Origin: a virus
Length of the DNA: 57,572 nucleotides
Virus record (IMG/VR): IMGVR_UViG_3300009159_000082
Span: 1 to 57,572 of that record
Strand: one strand, 5' to 3'
Part shown: one piece after another, positions 25,336 to 33,594 of the stretch
Numbering within the stretch: the stretch's first letter is position 1
Layout of the letters: every line of letters begins with the position of its first letter
Made by a program: the position numbers and the translations under genes
Notes under the pieces: model-generated
Told to the model about the DNA's origin: nothing
Databases searched by the model: none
The model's input: only the letters and a program-made list of their open reading frames with translations

Positions 25336-27174
25336 ATGGCAACTTCAAACAGCAGTAACTCACGCAACGGTTCGTGGAGAAAATATTTCAAACTAGCTGA
25401 TGTAAATCAACTGGGACAACTTAGTCCGATATCGGGCAAAAATAATTTTGGATTACCAGGCTATAATAGACCTGGATCAGACTTTGAAAGTGGAACACGC
25501 AATGAATTTGCGTTTCGTAACTATGCTAGTCGATTACCCGAAGTGTATTCGGGACACCCTAACCGGCTGGAACGGTACAATCAATATGAAAATATGGATT
25601 GCGATTCCGAAGTCAACGCTTGTTTAGACATTATTTCTGAGTTTAGCACACAGTCTAACAGTGATAATGGTACACCATTTGATATAGATTTTGGCGATAA
25701 ACCCACAGACCATGAAATTGAAATTATTAAAAAGCAATTACAGCAGTGGGTTAAGCTAAACAAGCTAGATCAACGAATGTTTAAACTGTTTAGAAACGCT
25801 ATTAAGTATGGCGATCAGGTATTTGTTCGAGATCCGGAAACATTTGAAATGTACTGGATCGACATGATCAAAGTGGCTAGAATTATTGTAAATGAAAGTG
25901 AAGGCAAGCGTCCCGAGCAATATATTATTCGTGACATTAACCCTAACTTCCAAAACATGAGTATGGCGTCAAAAACCACGTCAGATTATTATGTAAGTCG
26001 ATCAACTGGATCAGTTACCACAGGCGGTAACTATAATGCACCCAACGGTGGTGCAGGTGGTGGTGGCGGTGGGGGTGTAGGTAACGGTAGATTCACTCAA
26101 GCTATGAATGAATCATGTATTGACGCTAAACACGTGGTGCATTTAAGTTTAAATGAAGGTTTAGATTACTTTTGGCCCTTTGGACAAAGTATTTTAGAGA
26201 ACATCTACAAAGTTTACAAACAAAAAGCACTATTAGAAGACTCTGTACTGATTTATCGTGTACAACGTGCTCCTGAACGTAGGTTATTTAAGATTGACGT
26301 GGGTAATATGCCCAGTCACATGGCTATGGCCTTTGTGGAACGTGTAAAAAATGAGATGCATCAACGGCGTATACCCACTGTAACCGGCGGTGGTGCTAAT
26401 ATGATGGATGCCAGTTACAATCCCCTGAGTGTAAACGAAGATTACTTCTTCCCTCAAACGTCGGACGGGCGCGGTAGTTCTGTCGAGGTACTGCCCGGTG
26501 GTCAAAACCTAGGCGAGATCGATGATTTAAAGTATTTTAATAATAAAATGGCACGTGGGTTACGTGTTCCCAGTAGTTACCTACCAACAGGTCCAGATGA
26601 CAGCTCGGCACCCATGAATGACGGTCGTGTGGGCACAGCATTGATACAGGAATTTAGATTTAACAAATACTGTGAACGTTTACAAAAATTAATCATGCAG
26701 AAGTTGGACGACGAGTTTAAATTATTTTTAAACTGGCGTGGATTTAGTATTGACAGCAGTATTTTTACAATTAAACTGTCACAACCACAAAACTTTGCCA
26801 GCTATCGACAGTCGGAGTTGGATACTGCCCGTGTTAGTACATTTGCAGCTATTGAGCCACTACCTTATCTATCAAAACGTTTCTTGTTAAAGCGGTATTT
26901 AGGTCTAACCGAAGAAGAGATCATGGAAAACGAAACTCTGTGGAAAGAAGAACACGAACTTATCAAGACAGATCTTGCATCCGGACAAGACTTACGTACA
27001 GTGGGTGTAACTCCTGGCGGTATGGAATCAGATATTGACATGGGCAATGATTTAGCCGATACAGAATTAGGTTCCGCGGATGTAGATACCGGCGCAGGCC
27101 CTGCGGCAGCTCCTGGTGGTGATCTTGGTGCCGGAAGCGTGGGTAGCCCTGCCGGACAAACTGCTGGTGCATAG
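25336..27174 (+). CDS. 20: Portal vertex protein gp20
   Basis: The 612-residue protein has the gp20 signature order: YASRLPEVYSGHPNRLERYNQYENMD, EVNACLDIISEF, IKYGDQVFVRDP, IYRVQRAPERRLFKIDVGNMP, NPLSVNEDYFFPQ and VEVLPGGQNLGEIDDLKYF. Twelve copies form the head-tail connector and the channel for DNA packaging and ejection. Two unusual low-complexity parts are present: a Gly-rich insertion at about residues 235-250 (a run of G codons at 26050-26075) and an Ala/Gly/Pro-rich tail after residue 575. It starts the head operon. Confidence 0.95.
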   Translation: MATSNSSNSRNGSWRKYFKLADVNQLGQLSPISGKNNFGLPGYNRPGSDFESGTRNEFAFRNYASRLPEVYSGHPNRLERYNQYENMDCDSEVNACLDIISEFSTQSNSDNGTPFDIDFGDKPTDHEIEIIKKQLQQWVKLNKLDQRMFKLFRNAIKYGDQVFVRDPETFEMYWIDMIKVARIIVNESEGKRPEQYIIRDINPNFQNMSMASKTTSDYYVSRSTGSVTTGGNYNAPNGGAGGGGGGGVGNGRFTQAMNESCIDAKHVVHLSLNEGLDYFWPFGQSILENIYKVYKQKALLEDSVLIYRVQRAPERRLFKIDVGNMPSHMAMAFVERVKNEMHQRRIPTVTGGGANMMDASYNPLSVNEDYFFPQTSDGRGSSVEVLPGGQNLGEIDDLKYFNNKMARGLRVPSSYLPTGPDDSSAPMNDGRVGTALIQEFRFNKYCERLQKLIMQKLDDEFKLFLNWRGFSIDSSIFTIKLSQPQNFASYRQSELDTARVSTFAAIEPLPYLSKRFLLKRYLGLTEEEIMENETLWKEEHELIKTDLASGQDLRTVGVTPGGMESDIDMGNDLADTELGSADVDTGAGPAAAPGGDLGAGSVGSPAGQTAGA

Positions 27175-27175
27175 A

Positions 27176-27183
27176 TAAATAAT
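27176..27183 (+). promoter_or_regulatory. Late motif five bases before the 72-aa gene
   Basis: TAAATAAT is followed by ATACT and ATG at 27189, exactly the spacing seen at gp20. No Shine-Dalgarno sequence is visible. Confidence 0.55.
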
Positions 27184-27188
27184 ATACT

Positions 27189-27407
27189 ATGATCCTAAAC
27201 GAAATTTACCAACGCAGTCCGGAAGGGTTTCAAGACCTTGAAAACGATAACTCGCAACCTCAAATGGGCCAGCTTCGCAAAACTCGACTAACGTTAAAAC
27301 AAATAAGTAAATTACGTAAGATGAATGAGCTTAGAGAACTAGAATTTAAGAATAAATTGAAAGATATTAAAGCTCAATATGCACCTCCTGCTGCACCTGC
27401 AGTCTAA
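27189..27407 (+). CDS. Small conserved prohead-region protein (72 aa)
   Basis: The protein reads MILNEIYQRSPEGFQDLE, then LRKTRLTLKQISKLRKMNELRELE, a basic amphipathic helix, and a Pro/Ala-rich end. From memory, similar short proteins follow gp20 in aquatic T4-like phages, with no assigned role. It falls where T4 has small prohead genes (67/68), so a scaffold-core or portal-associated function is plausible. It lies between gp20 (14 bp) and the next gene (12 bp). Confidence 0.7.
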   Translation: MILNEIYQRSPEGFQDLENDNSQPQMGQLRKTRLTLKQISKLRKMNELRELEFKNKLKDIKAQYAPPAAPAV

Positions 27408-27419
27408 ACGGACCACGAA

Positions 27420-28832
27420 ATGGATATTCGCTCAATACTAAACAGATTAGATTATCTGACAGAAGAAATTGCACCACGTAATGGTGCTTGGCTGGGCGAT
27501 AATATTGGTAAAATACAACAGGGCTTAGAAGATTTAGGATATTCTGTCGGATCAAAGGGTGTGGACAGTAATTTTGGCCCGGATTCTGCTGCTGCCGTAC
27601 GAGCATTCCAACAAGCAAATCCTCCACTAGCAGTTGATGGCGATCCCGGTCCAGAGACTGTAGCCGTAATGAATAAGCTGTTAGCTGATCCCAGTCGTGC
27701 GAAACCCGGCGCAGCCGCACCTGAAGCACAAAAGAACCCCGAAGATGCTAAAAAATTAGATGAATTGGTCACAGCATTGGAGAAATTAGTGCCCATTGCA
27801 TTGTCATCAACCGGTAGTGCAGGTGCCCTGGGTGCTCAAGCTGCGGGTGGGTTAGCAAGGGTAGCAGGCGCCGTTACTAAAAGTCCCCTAGTTGGAACTG
27901 CCGGAAAAATGGTAGGAGGCCCTATTGCATCAGCTGCTGCCTGGTACGATGCGTATAATCGTGCCAAGAAAGGAGATTATTGGGAGGCATTTACATCTGG
28001 CCTAGCAGGAGTGTTGAATTTCGGGGGTCCTGCGGCCAAAGGGTTGAGCATTGCAATAAACGCCTACCAAGCATATAAAGATGCCCTCAACGGCGATTTT
28101 GGCCCCAAGGCAAAAGAATGGGTACAGAAAAATACGCCAGATACGTTTGCACCAGGCAATAAAGAAAAAACTAATGAAAGTTCTTATTCATTAAGAAAAG
28201 AATTGGCCTTGATGGAACAACAATTAATGCTTGATCCGGTGCTATTCGAGGCCCAACAGTTGGACGAAGGAGCGTGGGACGCGGTGAAAGGTTTTGCAGC
28301 TAAAATAGGCAAAACACCTAACTGGGTTCTTAATACTGGTATGATAATCTATGAAGCATATCATGCTAGTAAAAATTTACCAAAACCAGCCGATCCCAAT
28401 GATGCCGGTGCAGTGTCTAGATATAAAAGTGCTATAGCAAAAATTTGGAGTAAAGTAATAGCAGAATTTGGTATTTTTGTAGTTGGTGCATACTTTGGTG
28501 CATTAATTGGTGCGCCCTTCGGAGGAATACCCGGTATGTTAGTGGGGTTATTGGGCGGTATGGCAGGTGGATTAGCTCTGCAACAAGCATTTGGTGATAA
28601 ACCCGAGGAGTTGATCAACTATATTATTGATGAAATTTACCCGGAAGGATCTTCGGTAAATCCAGTGGGTATTGCAGCAGACGCAGGCAGTACAGGCATC
28701 ACTAGTGGTCCCTCTGTATCGACAACACCAACTACAACTAATAAAACATCATCAAAGCCCGCTCAATATACAGATCCAGCCAAAGAAGCTAGATATCAGA
28801 ACTGGCTAAAAACACAGGAAGGGGCATTTTAA
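27420..28832 (+). CDS. Putative internal head protein with peptidoglycan-binding-like domain (470 aa)
   Basis: The N-terminus MDIRSILNRLDYLTEE is a short helix ending in L-T-E, like T4 capsid-targeting peptides cut by gp21. Residues 25-90 resemble a PG_binding_1 domain (IQQGLEDLGY, DSNFGPDSAAAVRAFQQAN, VDGDPGPETV). Later come small-residue-rich stretches, including a Gly-zipper-like hydrophobic segment (about 350-395) that could insert in membranes. A second L-x-E site sits at LFEAQQLDE (about 278-286). Placement between portal and protease genes suggests a protein packaged in the head and possibly injected. No known family was recognised over the full length. Confidence 0.6.
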   Translation: MDIRSILNRLDYLTEEIAPRNGAWLGDNIGKIQQGLEDLGYSVGSKGVDSNFGPDSAAAVRAFQQANPPLAVDGDPGPETVAVMNKLLADPSRAKPGAAAPEAQKNPEDAKKLDELVTALEKLVPIALSSTGSAGALGAQAAGGLARVAGAVTKSPLVGTAGKMVGGPIASAAAWYDAYNRAKKGDYWEAFTSGLAGVLNFGGPAAKGLSIAINAYQAYKDALNGDFGPKAKEWVQKNTPDTFAPGNKEKTNESSYSLRKELALMEQQLMLDPVLFEAQQLDEGAWDAVKGFAAKIGKTPNWVLNTGMIIYEAYHASKNLPKPADPNDAGAVSRYKSAIAKIWSKVIAEFGIFVVGAYFGALIGAPFGGIPGMLVGLLGGMAGGLALQQAFGDKPEELINYIIDEIYPEGSSVNPVGIAADAGSTGITSGPSVSTTPTTTNKTSSKPAQYTDPAKEARYQNWLKTQEGAF

Positions 28833-30727
28833 TGGATCAATTACTAAAAAAACTGCATACACAATTTAAACTGTTAGAAGACCTCACTGACCTATCTCCG
28901 GAAGAGGAAAAAGAGTTTAAAGAACGCATGGCAGCGGAAAGAAACAAAGAATCTAGATATCAAGAATACAAGAACGCTCAACAGGCCGACGATTCATCAA
29001 ATAGTGGCAGTGACGTAACCAAAATGTCAGCAAGTGAACTAGTTAAGGAACTGCATACTGCATTAGATAGAGAAGGAATTAAAATACCCAATAGTGGTGG
29101 CAATCCAGTAGAAGACATCCTCGCCGCAATACAAACTTATAAAAAATCTATGAATCTGCCCACAGACGCGGATGCTCTGGTTAAACTATTCCGACTGACT
29201 CCACCCACCAATACATCCTCCGCCGATAGCCGAGCAGTGAGATCTGCTTCTACTAACACAAGCACACCCAATACAGACACAACAGACAAAGGTGTTGCGG
29301 GCGGTGATATCGGCGCATTTACTGCTGCTGATATGGCGGCAACCGCAGCAGCTAAACCCGAAGAAGAAGAGCCCGTGGCCTCTAAAATCGGCTCTTACGT
29401 AGGAAACGCTCTGGGGGCGACAGTCAAACATCATTATAATATGGCAAAACAAGCTGGCCAGTATGGTTTGGATGCACTAACAGGGGCGGCCAAGGGAGCG
29501 GTAAAAGGTTGGGATTCGGTAAAAGAAAATCATAATACCTCTCGTAGTTTATCTGAATCTGACGAGATGTCGCTTTTGGTATCAAAATTAAAACGTTTAG
29601 ATGAAACAACACAGCTTAATGAAGTAAGACTACCACCGGCTGTTGAGAAACTTGCTGACGACTTTGGGTGGCTATTTAAAAGAAGGCCACAAGCCGAAGT
29701 AGCTGATGCGCTGGGAAAAACTCCCGTATTAAGACTGACCGACGGAACTGAGGTAGCCACAGGTTGGACGAGACTACCTAATACTAATATGTTTTCCGGT
29801 CCTAATGGTAGAACTCTTGACGCCAAAGCTCTTGCTAAAGAATTAAAACAAGAAGGGTCGAAATTAGAGAAAACTTTTGGTGTGCCTAAAGGATCTCAAG
29901 TTACGGACACCGCGTCAACCGGTACGATAACAAGTCACACTAAAAATGCAGATGGGTCATGGGTAAAACAAGACGGCACAGTGATCCCAAGAGGAAGTAA
30001 CGAAGCTATAGCTCTAGAAAGAGAAGCACAACGACGATTAACAAGTTCTAACACAAGTACTACTAGTCCCACCTCAAGTCCAACTAGTACCCCCAAACCA
30101 CCGACAGGACCCACCGCATCTAACCCTGCAGCAAATATATTAAAACCAAATAGTTTACCAGCCAATTTATCGTGGGCGGCAAAATCAAAGAGATTTTTAA
30201 AATACGCCGCGGCCCTGGCTGCATTGGACCTTGTGTTTAATAATGGTGATCTTATCATGTCAGGCGTTGGAAAAATAGCTGATTATGCCCGTGGGTCGGA
30301 AACTCCGGACGCTGCACCAGGTACATCATCTGACAACGCCACAGCAACAGATGCAAAAAATTCGGAAGAGATCAAGAGACTGGTTAAGGAAATACAAGAT
30401 CTACAACAGAAACACGGCAAAGATAGCGATCCGGCTTGGTCCAAGGCGGTGGAACGTGCTAATGCGGTGTTCAAGAAATTGGGATATCCACCTTTTGATA
30501 ATAGCATACCTAAACCAAAACCAGTTGCTCCGGCACCTGGACCTGTTGCACCTCCCCCTAAACCAGCTAAACCAGCTGCGCCAGAACCAGCTATACCTCC
30601 GGAATCTGTGGTGCCACAAGGTATTGTAGTACCAGCATATCAACAACAGCCGCAACCGATGCCACCACAACCAAACAAAGGTAGAACCCTTGCCCCTCCG
30701 GTATATAACAAAGACAACTGGAACTAA
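28832..30727 (+). CDS. Putative internal head protein, partner of the preceding gene (631 aa)
   Basis: The start overlaps the previous stop by one base (TAATG). The N-terminus MDQLLKKLHTQFKLLEDL is again a short helix with an L-L-E site. Residues 60-120 (LVKELHTALDREGIKI, ILAAIQTYKKSMNLP, LVKLFRL) look like a degenerate PG-binding-type helical repeat. A Ser-rich linker leads to MSLLVSKLKRLDETTQLNE, another likely cleavage site, and then to a mixed domain. The last 100 residues are Pro/Ala/Gln-rich. Similar design to the 470-aa neighbour suggests a co-packaged pair. Confidence 0.55.
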   Translation: MDQLLKKLHTQFKLLEDLTDLSPEEEKEFKERMAAERNKESRYQEYKNAQQADDSSNSGSDVTKMSASELVKELHTALDREGIKIPNSGGNPVEDILAAIQTYKKSMNLPTDADALVKLFRLTPPTNTSSADSRAVRSASTNTSTPNTDTTDKGVAGGDIGAFTAADMAATAAAKPEEEEPVASKIGSYVGNALGATVKHHYNMAKQAGQYGLDALTGAAKGAVKGWDSVKENHNTSRSLSESDEMSLLVSKLKRLDETTQLNEVRLPPAVEKLADDFGWLFKRRPQAEVADALGKTPVLRLTDGTEVATGWTRLPNTNMFSGPNGRTLDAKALAKELKQEGSKLEKTFGVPKGSQVTDTASTGTITSHTKNADGSWVKQDGTVIPRGSNEAIALEREAQRRLTSSNTSTTSPTSSPTSTPKPPTGPTASNPAANILKPNSLPANLSWAAKSKRFLKYAAALAALDLVFNNGDLIMSGVGKIADYARGSETPDAAPGTSSDNATATDAKNSEEIKRLVKEIQDLQQKHGKDSDPAWSKAVERANAVFKKLGYPPFDNSIPKPKPVAPAPGPVAPPPKPAKPAAPEPAIPPESVVPQGIVVPAYQQQPQPMPPQPNKGRTLAPPVYNKDNWN

Positions 30728-30813
30728 TTTTACTATTACTATTTTGGGGAAACAAATGTTTCACTAAATCATTTAAAAAAGATTTGTACGTAATGGGTAG
30801 CCTTCTACATGAA

Positions 30814-30852
30814 GACTAATTTCAAATGTAACAAAACCCACATAAATTAGTC
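30814..30852 (+). other. Inverted repeat ahead of the gp67-like gene
   Basis: GACTAATTT (30814-30822) and AAATTAGTC (30844-30852) are perfect complements around a 21-nt loop. They lie in a 200-bp intergenic region that holds no ORF. The function is unknown. Confidence 0.45.
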
Positions 30853-30891
30853 ATTTTCAACCCCTAATAGAGTAATAATGCTGGTTAATAG

Positions 30892-30899
30892 TAAATATC
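30892..30899 (+). promoter_or_regulatory. Late-promoter-like motif of the prohead genes
   Basis: TAAATATC lies 28 bases before the ATG at 30928, with a good Shine-Dalgarno AAGGAG at 30917-30922 between them. Confidence 0.5.
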
Positions 30900-30927
30900 A
30901 GCACGAGCCATTATCCAAGGAGAGAAT

Positions 30928-31815
30928 ATGACATCGAAATTTGAACAGTTAATCGAATATGTGATTAACGATGACAACGAAAAAGCCCGCGAGCTTTTCC
31001 ATAATATTGTAGTTGAGAAATCACGCGAAATTTATGAAAACCTTATGCAAGAAGAAGATATCGAAGAAGATATGGACGATACTTCTGGTTCTGCTACTGA
31101 AGATATAATGAGCAACGTCGAAACTGACGAAAGCGGCATGAACGAAGGTGATGACGACGAAGACGCTGACTTTGATGACGAAGAAGAACCAGAAGACGAC
31201 ATGGGCGACGACGACATGGGCGACGACATGGGCGACGACATGGGCGACGACGATTTCGGCGACGAAGATCTAGAAGATCGTGTAGTTGACCTTGAAGATA
31301 AACTTGATGAATTAATGGCTGAGTTTGAAGAGCTTATGGGCGACCAAGAAGGTGGCGACATGGGCGACGACATGGGCGGCGACGAATTTGACATGGAACC
31401 AGTTGACGGCGACGTAGGCGGTGACGCTTATGCAGACGATGACACATCAGAATTTGATGATGAAGAAGGCGGCATGGGTATGATGGAAAACGTTAGTTTA
31501 GAGAAAGTTGCACCAGCTAAAATGGGTGACAACGGTGCTAATACTAGATCGCCAACAACATTTAACTCGGGCGCAGCCGGAATGCAGGGTAAGCCAGTAC
31601 GCAATGTTGCCTCTGAATCAAACCCAGATGGTACATCAGCATACCGTGCACCAAGCAGCTATGCTGACAAAGGACGTGGCGATCTTCCAGGAGCAGGAAA
31701 ATTTAAAAACACGCCAGCTAAAGGCGGAGCAAATGCTAAATTAGCCCCAGCACCTAAGCCACATTTATCCCAGGCAACTGGCGTAAATACAAAAACACCT
31801 TTTCCAAAAGGTTAA
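30928..31815 (+). CDS. 67: Prohead core protein gp67-like, extended acidic form
   Basis: The first 45 residues (FEQLIEYVINDDNEKARELFHNIV, then IYENLMQEED) match the helical start of T4 gp67, a small internal scaffold protein, and are likewise followed by an acidic stretch. T4 gp67 has only 80 residues; this one has 295. The acidic part contains repeated D-M-G-D-D units (about residues 90-115 and 148-156) around an LEDRVVDLEDKLDELMAEFEEL coiled coil. The last 100 residues are neutral to basic and disordered. It lies directly before gp21, as in T4. Proteolysis to small acidic peptides during head maturation is expected from T4. Confidence 0.75.
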   Translation: MTSKFEQLIEYVINDDNEKARELFHNIVVEKSREIYENLMQEEDIEEDMDDTSGSATEDIMSNVETDESGMNEGDDDEDADFDDEEEPEDDMGDDDMGDDMGDDMGDDDFGDEDLEDRVVDLEDKLDELMAEFEELMGDQEGGDMGDDMGGDEFDMEPVDGDVGGDAYADDDTSEFDDEEGGMGMMENVSLEKVAPAKMGDNGANTRSPTTFNSGAAGMQGKPVRNVASESNPDGTSAYRAPSSYADKGRGDLPGAGKFKNTPAKGGANAKLAPAPKPHLSQATGVNTKTPFPKG

Positions 31816-31824
31816 TAGACTGAT

Positions 31825-32475
31825 ATGGCTCGTAACACATATCTCAAAGAACATCTAAGCTTCACTCAGGCTCGAGTAGTCCTCGAAACTGAGGAAGCCA
31901 AAGATGGCGGCAAAACCCTTTACATGAAGGGTATTTGTATTGAGGGCGGCGTAAGAAACGCCAATGAACGTGTATATCCTGTCAACGAAATAGCCAACGC
32001 TGTAGACACCATCAACGAACAAATTAAATCAGGGCATAGTGTATTAGGTGAAGTAGACCACCCAGATGATTTGAAAATTAACCTGGATCGTGTTTCACAT
32101 ATGATTGAAGGTATGTGGATGGAAGGTCCTTGCGGTTATGGCAAGTTAAAGATATTACCAACACCCATGGGACAACTGGTTAAGACCATGTTGGACTCGG
32201 GCGTTAAACTAGGGGTTAGTAGTCGTGGATCAGGAAACGTCAACGACAACAACGGACATGTCAGTGATTTTGAAATCGTCACTGTTGATGTAGTTGCCCA
32301 GCCAAGTGCTCCAAACGCATATCCAAAAGCAATTTACGAAGGCTTGTTAAATCACGCCGGCGGGCAAAGGTTATTGGAAATGTTTAAGGATCCGGCTAAA
32401 AGCAACAAAGCGCAGAAATACGTATCGAGCGAAGTGATTCGTTTAATACGTGGTCTGAAGATCGAAGGAAAATAA
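31825..32475 (+). CDS. 21: Prohead core protease gp21
   Basis: The 216-residue protein has the features of the phage prohead serine protease: GGVRNANERVYP, HSVLGEVDHPDD with catalytic H79, and VKLGVSSRGSG with the nucleophile at S132 or S133. In T4 it is built into the scaffold, self-activates and cleaves gp22, gp67, gp23 and internal proteins at (L/I)-x-E sites. It lies between the gp67-like gene (9 bp) and gp22 (1 bp), the T4 order. Confidence 0.94.
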   Translation: MARNTYLKEHLSFTQARVVLETEEAKDGGKTLYMKGICIEGGVRNANERVYPVNEIANAVDTINEQIKSGHSVLGEVDHPDDLKINLDRVSHMIEGMWMEGPCGYGKLKILPTPMGQLVKTMLDSGVKLGVSSRGSGNVNDNNGHVSDFEIVTVDVVAQPSAPNAYPKAIYEGLLNHAGGQRLLEMFKDPAKSNKAQKYVSSEVIRLIRGLKIEGK

Positions 32476-32476
32476 T

Positions 32477-33574
32477 ATGCTAGACGCATTGAAACCGTTA
32501 CTAGATAGCGAGTTTGTAACCGAGGAAGCGAAAGCAGAAATCAACGAAGCCTGGGAAGCCAGAATTGTTGAAGCCAAGGAACAAGCCCGTGCAGAACTCC
32601 GCGAAGAGTTTGCACAACGCTACGAGCATGACAAACAAGTGATGGTGGAAGCCCTAGATCGCATGGTATCAGAAAGTCTTATCGCAGAAGTTCGTCAGTT
32701 GAAAGCAGAAAAAGCTGCTCTTGCTGAAGATCGCGTTAAATTCCAACGCAAAATTAAAGAAGACACTAACAAGTTTAACAACTTCATGGTGTCTAAATTA
32801 GCGGAAGAAATTGGCGAATTGCGTAGAGATCGCAAAACACATAACGAAGGCCTAGCTAAGTTAGAAGGCTTTATCGTTCATGCGTTAGCACGTGAAATCC
32901 GTGAATTCCAAGAAGATAAACGTGATGTAGTTGAAACTAAGGTTCGCCTAGTTCAAAACGCACGCCATCAATTAGAATCACTAAAGCATCGTTTCGTAAA
33001 AGAATCTGCTGAAAAAATGTCACGCTCTGTATCCCGGCATCTCAAGGCTGAACTCGGCCAATTGAAAGAAGACATCCAAGTTGCTCGCGAGAACAATTTT
33101 GGTCGTCGTATTTTTGAAGCATACTCAGCAGAATTCGGTGCTACTCACTTAAATGAGAAAGCAGAAGTTCGTAAACTGCATGATATGATTGCTTACAAAG
33201 ATCAGAAAATTGCCGAAGCCATCAAATTCGCTAAGAAAGCAACTGTCTTAGTCGAATCCAAGGAACGTGAAGTACGCATCCTAAAAGAATCTAATGTACG
33301 TACACGTACAATGGAAGAATTGCTTAATCCTCTAAATGAAGAAAAAGCAGAAGTAATGCGTAATTTACTTGAAAGCGTTCAAACAAGTCGTTTGAAAGGT
33401 GCTTTTGAAAAGTATCTACCAGCCGTTTTAGAAAACCGTTCGGCAAAAGCTGCTAACCCAGCTAACACCCAACGATTAACTGAAGCAACTGGCGATAAAT
33501 CTGCCCGTGTCCAAGAGCAAGAAGACGAAAGCGACAGCAACGTCATTGATCTTAAGCGGTTGGCAGGGCTGTAA
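32477..33574 (+). CDS. 22: Prohead scaffold core protein gp22
   Basis: The 365 residues are almost wholly charged alpha-helix (VEALDRMVSESLIAEVRQLKAE, LAREIREFQEDKRDVVE, MEELLNPLNEEKAEVM), as in T4 gp22, the main scaffold around which gp23 assembles. The region RLKGAFEKYLPAVLENR and the end DLKRLAGL are typical. Several L-x-E sites are present for gp21 digestion. It lies between gp21 and gp23, 20 bp before the latter. Confidence 0.9.
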   Translation: MLDALKPLLDSEFVTEEAKAEINEAWEARIVEAKEQARAELREEFAQRYEHDKQVMVEALDRMVSESLIAEVRQLKAEKAALAEDRVKFQRKIKEDTNKFNNFMVSKLAEEIGELRRDRKTHNEGLAKLEGFIVHALAREIREFQEDKRDVVETKVRLVQNARHQLESLKHRFVKESAEKMSRSVSRHLKAELGQLKEDIQVARENNFGRRIFEAYSAEFGATHLNEKAEVRKLHDMIAYKDQKIAEAIKFAKKATVLVESKEREVRILKESNVRTRTMEELLNPLNEEKAEVMRNLLESVQTSRLKGAFEKYLPAVLENRSAKAANPANTQRLTEATGDKSARVQEQEDESDSNVIDLKRLAGL

Positions 33575-33594
33575 AAAGAAAAAAGGAGACTTAA

